Origin: JAHBVL01 sp964461025
GTDB taxonomy: Bacteria; Chloroflexota; Chloroflexia; Thermomicrobiales; UBA6265
Direction: 5' to 3'
Length of the DNA stretch: 64,000 nucleotides
Assembly (NCBI GenBank): GCA_964461025.1
Contig: CAYWSE010000010.1
Span: 1 to 64,000 of the forward strand
The translations under genes were made by a program, and so were the position numbers. The notes under the pieces were generated by a model. It saw only the letters and a list, made by a program, of their open reading frames with translations, had not been told where the DNA came from and did no database searches. How positions within the stretch are numbered: the stretch's first letter is position 1; each line of letters begins with the position of its first letter. Positions 1-8,697 of the stretch are shown one piece after another.

Positions 1-1572
1 GGAATCCCACTGGCTATCGAACTCATGGCCAGCAAGGCGCGAGTGTTGACTCCCGCCCAGATGTTGAATCGATTCGCCTCCGGCAGCGAACTGCTTTCGA
101 TCGGGGGAGGAGGGGGCCGCCCGGTTCGCCAGCGGACCCTGCGCGACACGATTGAGTGGAGCGTCGAACTGCTGCCAGCCGAGCATCGGCGGGCATTCGT
201 CTGGATGGGAGTCTTCAATGGCGGGGCCACTCTGGAGAGTATCGAGACCGTGTTCGCCGGGACCGGACTCGAGGACGAACCGGGTGTTGACGTCATAGCC
301 GCCACCGAATCGCTTGTTCAGCAGCATTTGGTCGCCCGGGTCGATCACGTGGGAACAGAGCCCCGCTTCAGGATGCTCGAGTCGATCCGCGCCTATGCCC
401 GCGAGATGCTGGATGCGAGTGTTGAGGCGCCGGAAGTGCGACGGGCTCATGCGACGTTTTTCCTCGGTCTGTTGAATGTCGCAGGTGAAGGTCTCACCGG
501 TCGCGACCAGGCCGTCTGGCTCATGCGCCTTGACGCGGAGTACGAGAACTGCCGAGTCGCGATCGAGTGGGCATTCGATGTCGAGCCTTCGCGCTTGCTG
601 GACGCAGTAACCGGTCTCTGGCTGTATTGGACCAAGCACGGCGGACTATACGAGGGACTCTCGTGGATCGAACGTCAGATTGGCGATCCTGTCGAGCGCG
701 ATCCGGAGGTGGCGTCCAAGCTTTTCAACATGATGGGCAATTTGGCCTGCGAACTTGGCGAATTTGCTCGTGCGGAGTCAGGTTTCCGCAAATGCCTGGA
801 ACTGTCTCAATTGGTGCATCACCGCGCCCGCGAAGCGGCTGCCTTGCTCGGTCTTGGCCTGGTGTTTTACGCGAAAGGAAGGTACGAGCAGGCCCGGGAC
901 TATCATCAACGTGCTCTGGCAACAGCCGAGGACATTGGTGATCTGGAGCTCGTGGCAGGGTGTCTTGACAATATTGGTGATTCCTGGTCGGCTGAGGAGA
1001 AGTACGAGAAGGCAATTCCACTTCACCATCGAGCACTCGAACTGCTGAAAATCCAGGGCGATGCGGGAATGCTGGCGTACTCCTATTGGCGACTGGCGAC
1101 CGTCGGCTACCGGGTCCAGAATTTTCCAGAGTCCAGAGCCTATGGACTTACGGCGCTTTCACTGTTCGACGAGGCTGGCGATGTTGTGGGGCGGACGTAT
1201 GCTCAGTTGATCCTGAGCAGGTCGGAACGGGCGCTTGGCAACTCGACAGCGGCGAAGAGCCTTCTTCGCTTCGCACTTCAGACACGCCTCAAAGAGCGCC
1301 TGACCGTGCTCATTGTCGAATCACTTGAGACTATTGTTTTGGAAGAACAAGATCTGTCAGTTGATGCAGCAGTCCCGCTGCTGGCGCTCTGTGATCAGAC
1401 GCGTGCTGTCACAGCCTCTCCTCTGATACCCGCAGACGCCCGGGCAGTCTCCTTGAGACTCGCCCGAATCGAATCGACGCTCGAGAGATTCATGTTCGAC
1501 ACTCTGTGGCGACGTGGCCAGCAACTCACCCTGGAAGAGGGATGCCGATTAGCCCAATCGATACTCGGGTGA
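1..1572 (+). CDS. STAND-type AfsR/LuxR-like regulator, C-terminal part (5' end outside window)
   Basis: The frame is open from base 1 (reads GIPLAIEL before the first Met at 25), so the gene starts upstream. GIPLAIELxA is the helix that follows the sensor region in NB-ARC/STAND ATPases. It is followed by the winged-helix segment (RQRTLRDTIEWSVELL) and then TPR-like helical repeats (about residues 150-440) with paired motifs such as GLVFYAKGRYEQARDYHQRAL. No C-terminal LuxR helix-turn-helix is visible; the protein ends in LAQSILG, like the TIR-STAND protein at the other end of the window. The family consists of ATP-dependent signalling switches with a TPR sensor. The N-terminal effector domain is not visible, so the function is unassigned. 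Confidence 0.8.
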   Translation, partial: GIPLAIELMASKARVLTPAQMLNRFASGSELLSIGGGGGRPVRQRTLRDTIEWSVELLPAEHRRAFVWMGVFNGGATLESIETVFAGTGLEDEPGVDVIAATESLVQQHLVARVDHVGTEPRFRMLESIRAYAREMLDASVEAPEVRRAHATFFLGLLNVAGEGLTGRDQAVWLMRLDAEYENCRVAIEWAFDVEPSRLLDAVTGLWLYWTKHGGLYEGLSWIERQIGDPVERDPEVASKLFNMMGNLACELGEFARAESGFRKCLELSQLVHHRAREAAALLGLGLVFYAKGRYEQARDYHQRALATAEDIGDLELVAGCLDNIGDSWSAEEKYEKAIPLHHRALELLKIQGDAGMLAYSYWRLATVGYRVQNFPESRAYGLTALSLFDEAGDVVGRTYAQLILSRSERALGNSTAAKSLLRFALQTRLKERLTVLIVESLETIVLEEQDLSVDAAVPLLALCDQTRAVTASPLIPADARAVSLRLARIESTLERFMFDTLWRRGQQLTLEEGCRLAQSILG

Positions 1573-1602
1573 ATGATCCCAGCAGTTCGCATGAGCCTGC
1601 TG

Positions 1603-3705
1603 CTAACGAATAAAGCACCTGCCAGCGCAAGAAGCTGCGAGTGTGACGGTCGATGTCGGATCGACCATGACCAGCAATCCGGTTCCTTCCGCCGACTCGC
1701 TGACGGCGGAGAAGAGCGTTTCGGAGGGGATCACGTCGCCGGTGTCCTCACCTTGCAGCAGCCGGTCGTAGGCGGCAATGGAGCGCTGCTCTTCAGGCTG
1801 TTGAACTCCGGGAGCGGTGGGGATCTCCAGCGATCCAGAAGTCACGATAATGGTCGCCGGCCAGGACGAAAGCCTGGGCCAGGAGCCGCTATTGATTTCC
1901 GGGCTGAGCGTGGTGACGGTGATCTGCAGGACATCGTCAGGCGGCGGGTCGTTCAAATCGATAGCACCGACGGCCTCGAAGGTGGGGAGAATACGCGTGC
2001 CTTCCTCTCCCGTGTTCTCCTCGTCCGAGTCCTCGGGACCGATTCCGATCCGGTTCGCTACCTCCTCAGGCAATAAACCGGCGGCATACAACGTGGCAGC
2101 GCTTCCTTCCACCGCCCGAATCGATGAACCTCCTTCAGGAACAGCAAAAACCTCGCCCGCGTTCACCCTGTCAATGAGTGGTTCCTGTCCATCTGCTTCT
2201 GGAGGCAGCAGCACGTCAATCGAACCCTCTTCGACGAAGAGATTCAGGTCGATGACTTCAGGAGGCAGCGGAACCCAGCTATCCGCGCTCACCTGACCCC
2301 GCCAAACGCCGAGCAGCAGATTATCCGATGCGGGTACACGAATCGGCCGGGTGATAAAGAACGGCCGTCTGATTCGGCTGTCGAAAGATACGTTCGGATT
2401 GAGGTTCGGATTGACCTCCGTGTCATGCACCGCCACGACCCCGTCGGCGCCAATGGTTGCCGCCAGCGTTAGACCATTACAGAGCGCGGAAGGTGCGAAT
2501 TGACCTACGGCATAGTCATAAACAACAGTGCCATCGGACTGTTTCGCCGAAGCGACGAACGCGCCATGACGGACGTAGAGCTTGTTTCCACAGGTCGTCA
2601 GACTCAATGATGGACTCGAGATCCGAAGCGTCCATTCGACCAGACCGCTTGTGGGGTCGATCTTCCGGACATCTGACGTAGCGTTACCGGCCGGATCAGT
2701 CGATGTCGTCGCCAGAAAATCACCATCGTCGCCCGTCGCGAGCGCTGTGACGCTGGCGTCTTCAATCACCCAGCCCCTGTCCATGCCATTCGTAATGTCG
2801 AATGCGTGTATGCTCGGCGCTGAGGTACCCGCCGCATCGAACTCCGCGGGCATTGTCACTATGGCGCTCGAGCCAACGATGCCTTCGAGGAAACCGCCAG
2901 GCTCAGCAAGGTTCCAGAGCTCGGCTCCGGTCGTGAGACTAAATGCGGTGATTATGGAACGACCGGCGCTGGTTTCGCCTTGTGCGATAACCACATCTCC
3001 GACCACGAATGGCGCGGTGTATCCCGTTGTCTGGGCATCGAACTGCCGCACTCGCGACCCATCGTCCATGTCGATGACTTCGACATGGCCGTCACTCAGA
3101 CTGACCACCGCGAAATCGCCGGAAACAGGGACGTCGTAGGTCGACAGACCTCCCGCCGCCACGTACTCCCAGTCCTGATCGCCGGTGGTGGCCGCCAATC
3201 CATAAACGGTAGCGATGGAATGAGGATCTACGTCCAGATCCACTTCGTTCGTAATCAGGAGATCTTCGTGGAAAATGGCTGTTGGAAAGAAATCTCCGTC
3301 GTTGATGACGGTTCTGGACCAGAGTTGAGCTCCCATGTTGTTGTCGTCGAAGACACGCATTTCACCGCCGCGAACGACTGCAACCAAATCGTCATTGGCG
3401 CTGACGGAAATGGGACCGAATGTGTTTTCGAGTCCGGTTTCGATTTCCCAGGCGACTGAGCCCGTCCGCATGTTTCGAGCTGTCAGCGTGCCGTCAGGGT
3501 CAACAATGTAGATTCGGCCATCCGCGATCGCTGCGGGCCGGTCGTTGAATCCCAGATTGCCGGCCGTCTTGGTTCGCCAGACGATCGGCGGCAAAGTCCG
3601 GCCGGCTTCTGGCGTCCCTTCCTGGGCCTGGGCCATGCTCAACAGCGGTCCGGCAATCAGCGCCACAATGAGAGAGAAGAGCACAAAGGGTCTGAAACGG
3701 TACAT
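1603..3705 (-). CDS. Secreted PQQ-type beta-propeller protein with cupin-like C-terminal repeats
   Basis: About 700 residues. A Met at 3705 is preferred over the longer frame because it is followed at once by a Sec signal peptide (MYRFRPFVLFSLIVALIAG, cleavage near AQA-Q) and preceded by GGAG seven bases away. Residues 30-440 hold repeated blades of the PQQ/WD type (GSVAWEIETG, TGDQDWEYVA, TGAELWNLAE, SGLVEWTLRI). The last 250 residues hold two stretches resembling cupin barrels (VEEGSIDVLLPP...VNAGEVFAVPEGG, and SWPATIIVTSGSLEI), similar in style to the double-cupin protein at 26560-27423. No catalytic residues are recognised, so an extracellular binding or scaffold role is inferred. It is divergent from the VIT-VWA gene. 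Confidence 0.75.
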   Translation of the reverse strand: MYRFRPFVLFSLIVALIAGPLLSMAQAQEGTPEAGRTLPPIVWRTKTAGNLGFNDRPAAIADGRIYIVDPDGTLTARNMRTGSVAWEIETGLENTFGPISVSANDDLVAVVRGGEMRVFDDNNMGAQLWSRTVINDGDFFPTAIFHEDLLITNEVDLDVDPHSIATVYGLAATTGDQDWEYVAAGGLSTYDVPVSGDFAVVSLSDGHVEVIDMDDGSRVRQFDAQTTGYTAPFVVGDVVIAQGETSAGRSIITAFSLTTGAELWNLAEPGGFLEGIVGSSAIVTMPAEFDAAGTSAPSIHAFDITNGMDRGWVIEDASVTALATGDDGDFLATTSTDPAGNATSDVRKIDPTSGLVEWTLRISSPSLSLTTCGNKLYVRHGAFVASAKQSDGTVVYDYAVGQFAPSALCNGLTLAATIGADGVVAVHDTEVNPNLNPNVSFDSRIRRPFFITRPIRVPASDNLLLGVWRGQVSADSWVPLPPEVIDLNLFVEEGSIDVLLPPEADGQEPLIDRVNAGEVFAVPEGGSSIRAVEGSAATLYAAGLLPEEVANRIGIGPEDSDEENTGEEGTRILPTFEAVGAIDLNDPPPDDVLQITVTTLSPEINSGSWPRLSSWPATIIVTSGSLEIPTAPGVQQPEEQRSIAAYDRLLQGEDTGDVIPSETLFSAVSESAEGTGLLVMVDPTSTVTLAASCAGRCFIR

Positions 3706-3766
3706 GGCAACACTCCGTCCCGAGCTGAGCACCTTACGACGGCAGATTACGTTAGCGACCCTTTCC

Positions 3767-3794
3767 ATCATACAGAAGCAATGCTGAAACACAA
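3767..3794 (-). promoter_or_regulatory. Candidate promoter for the beta-propeller gene
   Basis: On the minus strand TTGTGT is followed by a 16-base spacer and TATGAT, about 60 bases upstream of the chosen start at 3705. The -10 is good and the -35 is weak. Confidence 0.35.
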
Positions 3795-3917
3795 GACCTG
3801 TCGGGAACCTTTTCGAAGGTCTGATCGTTCTTCCTGCAGCGAACGCTCTGGCCAGCACGCGCACCGATATGCAGAGATGTCCAAACCGGACAGCAACGTC
3901 ACGGGAGATGAACACCA

Positions 3918-6086
3918 ATGTCATTGGCGAAGCTTCTTCAGACTGCCACGCTGCTGGCGATCTTGCTCTCCGCCTTCCTGGGAGCCGGCATTGCCCGAGC
4001 GGATGGGGTGGTTGTCATCCATCCACCTGATTGCGACCCCTTCTGCGGAGAACCCACCTATGTCGGCGATCAGCTTATCGTCAGGCATCACAATGTCGAT
4101 GTGACGATCGATCAGCAGATCGCCAAAACCCGGATCGATCAGACCTTCTACAACCAGAACGACTGGGTCGCCGAAGGCACCTACCTCTTCCCGGTGCCGG
4201 TTGGCGCGACCATCGATCAGTTCTCGATGATTGTCGATGGAGAAAAGATCGAAGCGACGATTCTCGACGCAGAGGAAGCCCGCGCAATCTATGAAGAGAT
4301 CGTGCGGACGATGCGCGACCCAGCGCTGCTCGAATACGTCGGCCGCAATGTCATCCAGGCCAGCATCTTCCCGATTCCGCCAGGAGAAGAACGGCAGGTG
4401 CAGATCGAGTATCAGCAGGTGCTGACGGTCGAAAACGGCCTGGTGCATTACTCCTATCCGCTCAACACCGAGCGTTTCTCGGCAGCGCCGCTTGAAGACG
4501 CGAGCGTGCGCGTTGAAGTCATTTCGGCGGACCCCATCCGCGCCGTCTATTCGCCCAGTCACAAGATCGCCATCGATCGCGAAGACGATCATCAATTCAC
4601 CGCTGGCTGGGAAGACAGCAACGTCACGCCGGACACCGACTTCGAGCTGATCTACACCCTCTCGTCGGAGACGATCGGCGCCAATCTGTTGAGCTACTGG
4701 GACCGCGTCAGCGACGAGGGGACCTTCCTGCTGCTCGCAGCTCCCGGTTTCGATGTCGAGACCGAGCAGGTTGCCAAGGATGTCATCTTCGTGCTCGACA
4801 CCTCGGGAAGCATGGAAGGCGACAAGATCGAGCAGGCGAAAGCCGCGTTGATCTACGTGCTCGAGCACCTCCACGAGGGCGATCGCTTCACGGTTGTCGA
4901 GTTCAGCACGGGAGTGCGGATGTTCGATGACGACTTGCTGAGCACCGATGAGGTTAAGGATGCGATTCGGTGGGTCGAGCGCCTGGATGCCACCGGCGGC
5001 ACGAACATCGACTCCGCGTTGACCGAAGCGATGGAGCTCGTCGATCGCGAGCGGCCGACGTTCGTGCTCTTCATGACCGACGGTCTGCCGACCGAAGGCG
5101 AAACGGATGCAGACGAGATTTTGAACAATGTCGCCGATGCGGCGCCGGAGAACGTTCGTCTCTTCTCGTTTGGCGTCGGATTCGATGTCGATACGATCCT
5201 GCTCGATACACTCAGCGCCGAGCATCATGGCGCCACGACCTATGTCTTCCCGGATGAACCGCTGGATGGCGCGATCGAGTCGTTCTACAGCAAGATCAGC
5301 ACGCCGGTTCTGGTCGATGTGGAGCTGGAGATCGACGGTGTCGACACCGAGGAGATCTATCCCGAGCCCTTGCCGGACATCTTCGCCGGCACGCAGCTGG
5401 TGATCGTCGGCAAGTACGACGAGCCGGGCGATGTGACACTGACGCTCACCGGCGCCGTGAATGGCGAGAAGCAGACATTCGTCTACGAGGGTCAGTCGCT
5501 GGCGGGTCCGGGCGAAGGGGAGAACACCGACACACTGCCGCGCCTCTGGGCGACACGCAAGATCGGCTATCTCCTCAACCAGATTCGCATCAACGGCGAG
5601 AACAAGGAATGGGTGCAGGCTGTGATCGACCTCAGCGTGAAGTACGGCATCGTGACGCCATACACCTCCTACCTATTGACAGAGGACGATATTCTCTCGA
5701 GCACCGGGCGGAGTGACCTCGCCGACGAGGAATTCGCGCAGGCGCAGACAACTCAGGAGCCTCGTTCGGGCGCCGACGCGGTGGGGGCATCCTCGGGGGC
5801 CGCTGACATGGCGGCGGCGGAAAATGCGGCGCCGGCGATGGTTCAGGACGAGGCAAGCGGCACGGCGATGCGGGCAATTGGCAGCCGGGCGTTCGTGCTG
5901 CAGGACGGCGTGTGGATCGAGACGACCTTCGATCCCTCCACGATGGAGACCGAGCAGGTCGAGTTCCTGAGCGACGAGTACTTCGCGCTTCTGGCTTCGC
6001 ATCCCGATCTGGCCGAAGCGTTCGCGCTGGGTGATCGCGTGATCGCCTTCAGCGACGGTGTCTTCTACGAGGTCGTTATGAATTAG
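3918..6086 (+). CDS. Secreted VIT and von Willebrand factor A domain protein
   Basis: 722 residues. A signal peptide (LLAILLSAFLGAGIARA) is followed by a VIT (inter-alpha-trypsin inhibitor type) domain, about residues 45-175, with the typical GTYLFPVPVGATIDQFSM and FPIPPGEERQVQIEY strings. A VWA domain (about 285-460) has an intact MIDAS: DTSGSM near residue 294, then the TGGTN threonine and FMTDG aspartate. The C-terminal part (to about 600) matches the conserved post-VWA region (LWATRKIGYLL, YGIVTPYTSYL). There is no LPXTG sorting signal and no C-terminal membrane helix, so it is probably released or loosely bound. Such proteins mediate metal-dependent adhesion or protein assembly; the partner is unknown. 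A GGGAG lies 10 bases before the start. Confidence 0.85.
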   Translation: MSLAKLLQTATLLAILLSAFLGAGIARADGVVVIHPPDCDPFCGEPTYVGDQLIVRHHNVDVTIDQQIAKTRIDQTFYNQNDWVAEGTYLFPVPVGATIDQFSMIVDGEKIEATILDAEEARAIYEEIVRTMRDPALLEYVGRNVIQASIFPIPPGEERQVQIEYQQVLTVENGLVHYSYPLNTERFSAAPLEDASVRVEVISADPIRAVYSPSHKIAIDREDDHQFTAGWEDSNVTPDTDFELIYTLSSETIGANLLSYWDRVSDEGTFLLLAAPGFDVETEQVAKDVIFVLDTSGSMEGDKIEQAKAALIYVLEHLHEGDRFTVVEFSTGVRMFDDDLLSTDEVKDAIRWVERLDATGGTNIDSALTEAMELVDRERPTFVLFMTDGLPTEGETDADEILNNVADAAPENVRLFSFGVGFDVDTILLDTLSAEHHGATTYVFPDEPLDGAIESFYSKISTPVLVDVELEIDGVDTEEIYPEPLPDIFAGTQLVIVGKYDEPGDVTLTLTGAVNGEKQTFVYEGQSLAGPGEGENTDTLPRLWATRKIGYLLNQIRINGENKEWVQAVIDLSVKYGIVTPYTSYLLTEDDILSSTGRSDLADEEFAQAQTTQEPRSGADAVGASSGAADMAAAENAAPAMVQDEASGTAMRAIGSRAFVLQDGVWIETTFDPSTMETEQVEFLSDEYFALLASHPDLAEAFALGDRVIAFSDGVFYEVVMN

Positions 6087-6106
6087 CCGGCGAGTCGGCA
6101 ATTCAT
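6078..6106. terminator. Stem-loop overlapping the end of the VIT-VWA gene
   Basis: ATGAATT plus GCCG (one bulged A) pairs with CGGC plus AATTCAT across a six-base loop. The stop codon at 6084-6086 lies in the left arm. There is no T-run, so this may be an RNA-stabilising hairpin or a weak terminator. Confidence 0.4.
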
Positions 6107-6118
6107 CAACTACTCAAC

Positions 6119-6152
6119 CGTAGGGCATCGACCTCCGTGTCGATGCCCTACG
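6119..6152. repeat. REP-like palindrome, copy 1
   Basis: A perfect 14-bp inverted repeat (CGTAGGGCATCGAC and its complement) around a six-base loop. It shares the outer GTAGGG...CCCTAC and the palindromic layout with two elements at 59742-59766 and 59818-59843, so it looks like a dispersed REP family. Confidence 0.65.
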
Positions 6153-6194
6153 ATCCCAGCGAGTTACGTCAGAATCGTAAATGATTCCCATCGG

Positions 6195-6222
6195 AGTGAG
6201 GCGAGCCTCTGCTCGCCTCACT
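6195..6222. terminator. Perfect 12-bp hairpin at the end of hepT
   Basis: AGTGAGGCGAGC and its exact complement flank a four-base loop. The hepT stop codon (6218-6220, minus) lies inside one arm. There is no T-run on either strand, so it is either a factor-dependent end or a repeat element. Confidence 0.5.
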
Positions 6223-6595
6223 GTTTGCCGCCTGGCGGTCCGTATTCTTCAAGAAGCCCGGTCGCGCTAGCAAGTAGCTCGGGAAGATGCTTCTCAAGGG
6301 TTCGCCAGAGTAGCCGGTAGTTGATTTCGTCGTACTCGTGGACGATGACATTGCGAGTGCCAATTGCACCGCCCAAACCTGGTAGGCGCTTTGCCGTGTC
6401 TGGATCGTGGTCTCTGAGGCGGCGGCGGCCCTCGCCGACAATCTCGAAGTATCGCTCGACCGCCGCCCGAGTATCTGCCGCGCTTTCGTCCTTTGTCGAG
6501 ATGAAATCCTCATAAGTACTGCCGTCCGCTAGACGGAGAATGGACAAGCCCGCGCTTTGGATATCCCAGAGTAGCTTGGCGGAGTCAGGCCGCAT
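6218..6595 (-). CDS. hepT: HepT-like ribonuclease toxin (DUF86)
   Basis: 125 residues from the Met at 6595. The longer frame upstream only shadows the neighbouring gene. The protein is helical and carries the HepT signature R-x4-H-x-Y as RNVIVHEY, preceded by LGGAIGTRN. In this family the motif forms the active site of a toxin RNase, which its partner MntA inactivates by adding AMP to the Tyr. The start overlaps the end of the upstream mntA by 11 bases, so the two are translationally coupled, antitoxin first. The normal family length is kept, so the toxin appears intact. Confidence 0.85.
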   Translation of the reverse strand: MRPDSAKLLWDIQSAGLSILRLADGSTYEDFISTKDESAADTRAAVERYFEIVGEGRRRLRDHDPDTAKRLPGLGGAIGTRNVIVHEYDEINYRLLWRTLEKHLPELLASATGLLEEYGPPGGKQ

Positions 6596-6887
6596 ATAGC
6601 GGCTGCTTCGTCGTCTCGACGGCGTGTATGAAGTACGGGTTTCGGAGAAACTCGCGCGAGATGAGTTGGATCTCGCGTCCCAGCACCGCCTCGAGTTGTT
6701 CCTTGAGATCAAAATACCGATCGTAGTCGAAACTATCGGGGAACTCGATCAGGAAGTCGACGTCGCTGCGATCGGGATCGAAGTCGTCGGTTACTGCCGA
6801 GCCAAAGATCTCCAAGCGGGCAATACCGTATTCTCGGCAGAGTCGGATGATCTCGTCAAGATGTTGTTCGATGGCCGGATGAATCAT
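6585..6887 (-). CDS. mntA: MntA-like minimal nucleotidyltransferase antitoxin
   Basis: About 100 residues from the Met at 6887, which has AGGA seven bases upstream; an earlier Met at 6935 has no such site. The nucleotidyltransferase motif is complete: GSAV, then DVDFLIEF 11 residues later. This is the GS-x(10-11)-DxD pattern that binds Mg-ATP. A later conserved segment, VLGREIQLISREFL, supplies the third carboxylate region. Family members AMPylate HepT and so silence it. The gene overlaps hepT by 11 bases and is first in the operon. Confidence 0.85.
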   Translation of the reverse strand: MIHPAIEQHLDEIIRLCREYGIARLEIFGSAVTDDFDPDRSDVDFLIEFPDSFDYDRYFDLKEQLEAVLGREIQLISREFLRNPYFIHAVETTKQPLYAA

Positions 6888-6920
6888 TTGAGTGTCCTGA
6901 TCGATGCGTCGCAGGCCGAT

Positions 6921-6941
6921 TCTATAGTGTGGCACGCCACA
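6921..6941 (-). promoter_or_regulatory. -10 box and palindromic operator of the mntA-hepT pair
   Basis: On the minus strand TATAGA (6921-6926) lies about 35 bases before the mntA start. Immediately upstream is TGTGGC-GT-GCCACA (6928-6941), arms perfect, in the place of the -35/-10 spacer. Such a site would suit autorepression by the toxin-antitoxin complex. No strong -35 is seen. Confidence 0.45.
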
Positions 6942-7095
6942 GAATCCAGTGGATCAGAGTTCTAATTAACGCCAACGACTCTACGGCCATTTTGCGATAG
7001 TGCAGCGATAGGTTCGACCCCGCCACCACCGATCGGCGTGTGAGTCTGTCTGCCTTGATGGTAGATCACGCCGGCGAGAGTCAGAGGAGAAACCG

Positions 7096-8697
7096 GTGTT
7101 TGGTGATCTGATCTTTGTGAACGGACCGGTGATCACGGTCGATCCCGGCGCTGCGAATGCGGAAGCTGTGGCCGTGAATGGCAATCGGATCGTCGCGGTT
7201 GGCTCGAAGGGGGAAGTACTGAACCTTCGAGGTCCGCAAACGAGGGTGATCGATCTGGAAGGTCGCTGTCTGCTGCCCGGTTTCAATGACAACCACACGC
7301 ATCCGATGTCGTTCGGCGAGGGATTGAGCCATATCGACGCCACTCCGGCCGCGACTCCGACGCTCGCTTCCCTGCAGGAAGCGTTTCGGAAAGGGGCAAA
7401 GGAAACTGCCGCCGGCGGCTGGTTAATCGCCCGTGGGTACGATGACACCCGCCTCGACATTCACAGGCATCCGACGCGCTACGAGCTCGACGAAGCAACG
7501 GGCGACCGGCCAGCCGTGCTGGTTCGCACCTGCGGCCATCTGTGCGTCGCCAATTCCGCGGCACTGCGCATCGGTGGGGTGACGAAGGACACAGCCGATC
7601 CGGTTGGCGGGCAAATCGACCGGGACGAACACGGAGAACCGATTGGACTGCTGCGCGAAACGGCGCAGAGGCTCGTTCGGTCGCACGCACCGGCGCCGGG
7701 AAGAAGCGACATCAAGAACCATCTTCGCGCTGCCGGTGAGCGCTTTCTTGCCTTCGGCATCACCAGTGTCGGTGAAGCCCGCATCCGAGATTCCGACGAA
7801 TTCGGCGCCTATCAGGAGCTGGCGCGCGATGGTGAGCTGCCGATGCGCACGTTCACCATGATGATGATCGACGAAACGCTCGATGACCTTTCGCAGCTCG
7901 GAATGCAGACGGGTTTCGGCGACGCCTGGTTGCGTCTGGGACCGGCGAAGGTCTTTCAGGATGGCTCGGGCGGCGGGCGAACCGCGGCAATGACGGTGGA
8001 TTATCGAAACGATCCAGGCAACCGCGGAATCACGATTTACGAGCAGGACGAACTGAACGAGCGATTCACGCGAGCCCATGCGGCCGGTTTCCAGATGGCG
8101 GCGCATGCGATTGGTGACAGGGCGATCACGATGATTCTCGACGCGTATGAGTCCGCATTGACCGCGCATCCTCGTCCTGATGCGCGACCGCGGATCGAGC
8201 ATTGCGGGATGTGTACGCCGAAGCATCTGGAGCGGATGTCGCGACTGGGTGTGCTGGCGATTCCACAACCTTCCTTTATCTACTACCTCGGGGACTCGTA
8301 CATCGAGAACTTCGCCGACGAGCAGCTGGCGCTTTCCTATCCGGGGCGATCCTGGTTCGATGCGGGGATCGTGGCGGCAGGGAGCTCCGATGTGCCGGTC
8401 GTTTCGGCCGACCCCTTCGTCAACCTGCGATCGGCAGTGACGCGGTTGACGCAGGATGGGCAACGAATGGGTCCGAACCAGGGTGTGACGATCGACGAAG
8501 CGATTCGGATGTTCACTATCAACGGGGCATTTGCGTCGTTCGAAGAGAGGATCAAGGGGTCGATCACCGAAGGGAAGCTTGCCGATTTGGTCGTGCTCGA
8601 TCGCGATCCGCGCACGGTTGAGCCGGAGGAGTTGCACACCCTGCGGGCTCAGTTGACGATGATCGATGGACGGATTGCGTACGAGCGGGGGTCGTGA
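7096..8697 (+). CDS. Amidohydrolase, YtcJ-like metal-dependent hydrolase
   Basis: 533 residues, GTG start preceded by GAGGAG at seven bases. The N-terminal beta domain (FVNGPVITVDPGAANAEAVAV) leads to the first metal-binding motif, here NDNHTHPM, and the barrel includes HAIGDRAI and ARIEHCGM-type His motifs (RPRIEHCGMC) and the late Asp in GSSDVPVVSADPF. The C-terminal composite domain ends in KLADLVVLDRDPRTVEPEEL. Members hydrolyse C-N bonds of amides, formamides or cyclic ureas; the substrate cannot be told. The final codons (GGGGGTC phase) run into a 7-bp repeat array that starts around the stop codon. Confidence 0.88.
   Translation: MFGDLIFVNGPVITVDPGAANAEAVAVNGNRIVAVGSKGEVLNLRGPQTRVIDLEGRCLLPGFNDNHTHPMSFGEGLSHIDATPAATPTLASLQEAFRKGAKETAAGGWLIARGYDDTRLDIHRHPTRYELDEATGDRPAVLVRTCGHLCVANSAALRIGGVTKDTADPVGGQIDRDEHGEPIGLLRETAQRLVRSHAPAPGRSDIKNHLRAAGERFLAFGITSVGEARIRDSDEFGAYQELARDGELPMRTFTMMMIDETLDDLSQLGMQTGFGDAWLRLGPAKVFQDGSGGGRTAAMTVDYRNDPGNRGITIYEQDELNERFTRAHAAGFQMAAHAIGDRAITMILDAYESALTAHPRPDARPRIEHCGMCTPKHLERMSRLGVLAIPQPSFIYYLGDSYIENFADEQLALSYPGRSWFDAGIVAAGSSDVPVVSADPFVNLRSAVTRLTQDGQRMGPNQGVTIDEAIRMFTINGAFASFEERIKGSITEGKLADLVVLDRDPRTVEPEELHTLRAQLTMIDGRIAYERGS

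Noticed and set aside
3921..5228. 435-codon minus-strand open frame antisense to the VIT-VWA gene
   Set aside because: It lies wholly within a gene with clear domains, has no recognisable motif and a low-complexity charged composition typical of shadow frames in GC-rich DNA.
7423..8637. 404-codon minus-strand frame within the amidohydrolase
   Set aside because: Shadow of a clear metal-dependent hydrolase; Arg/His-rich without motifs.
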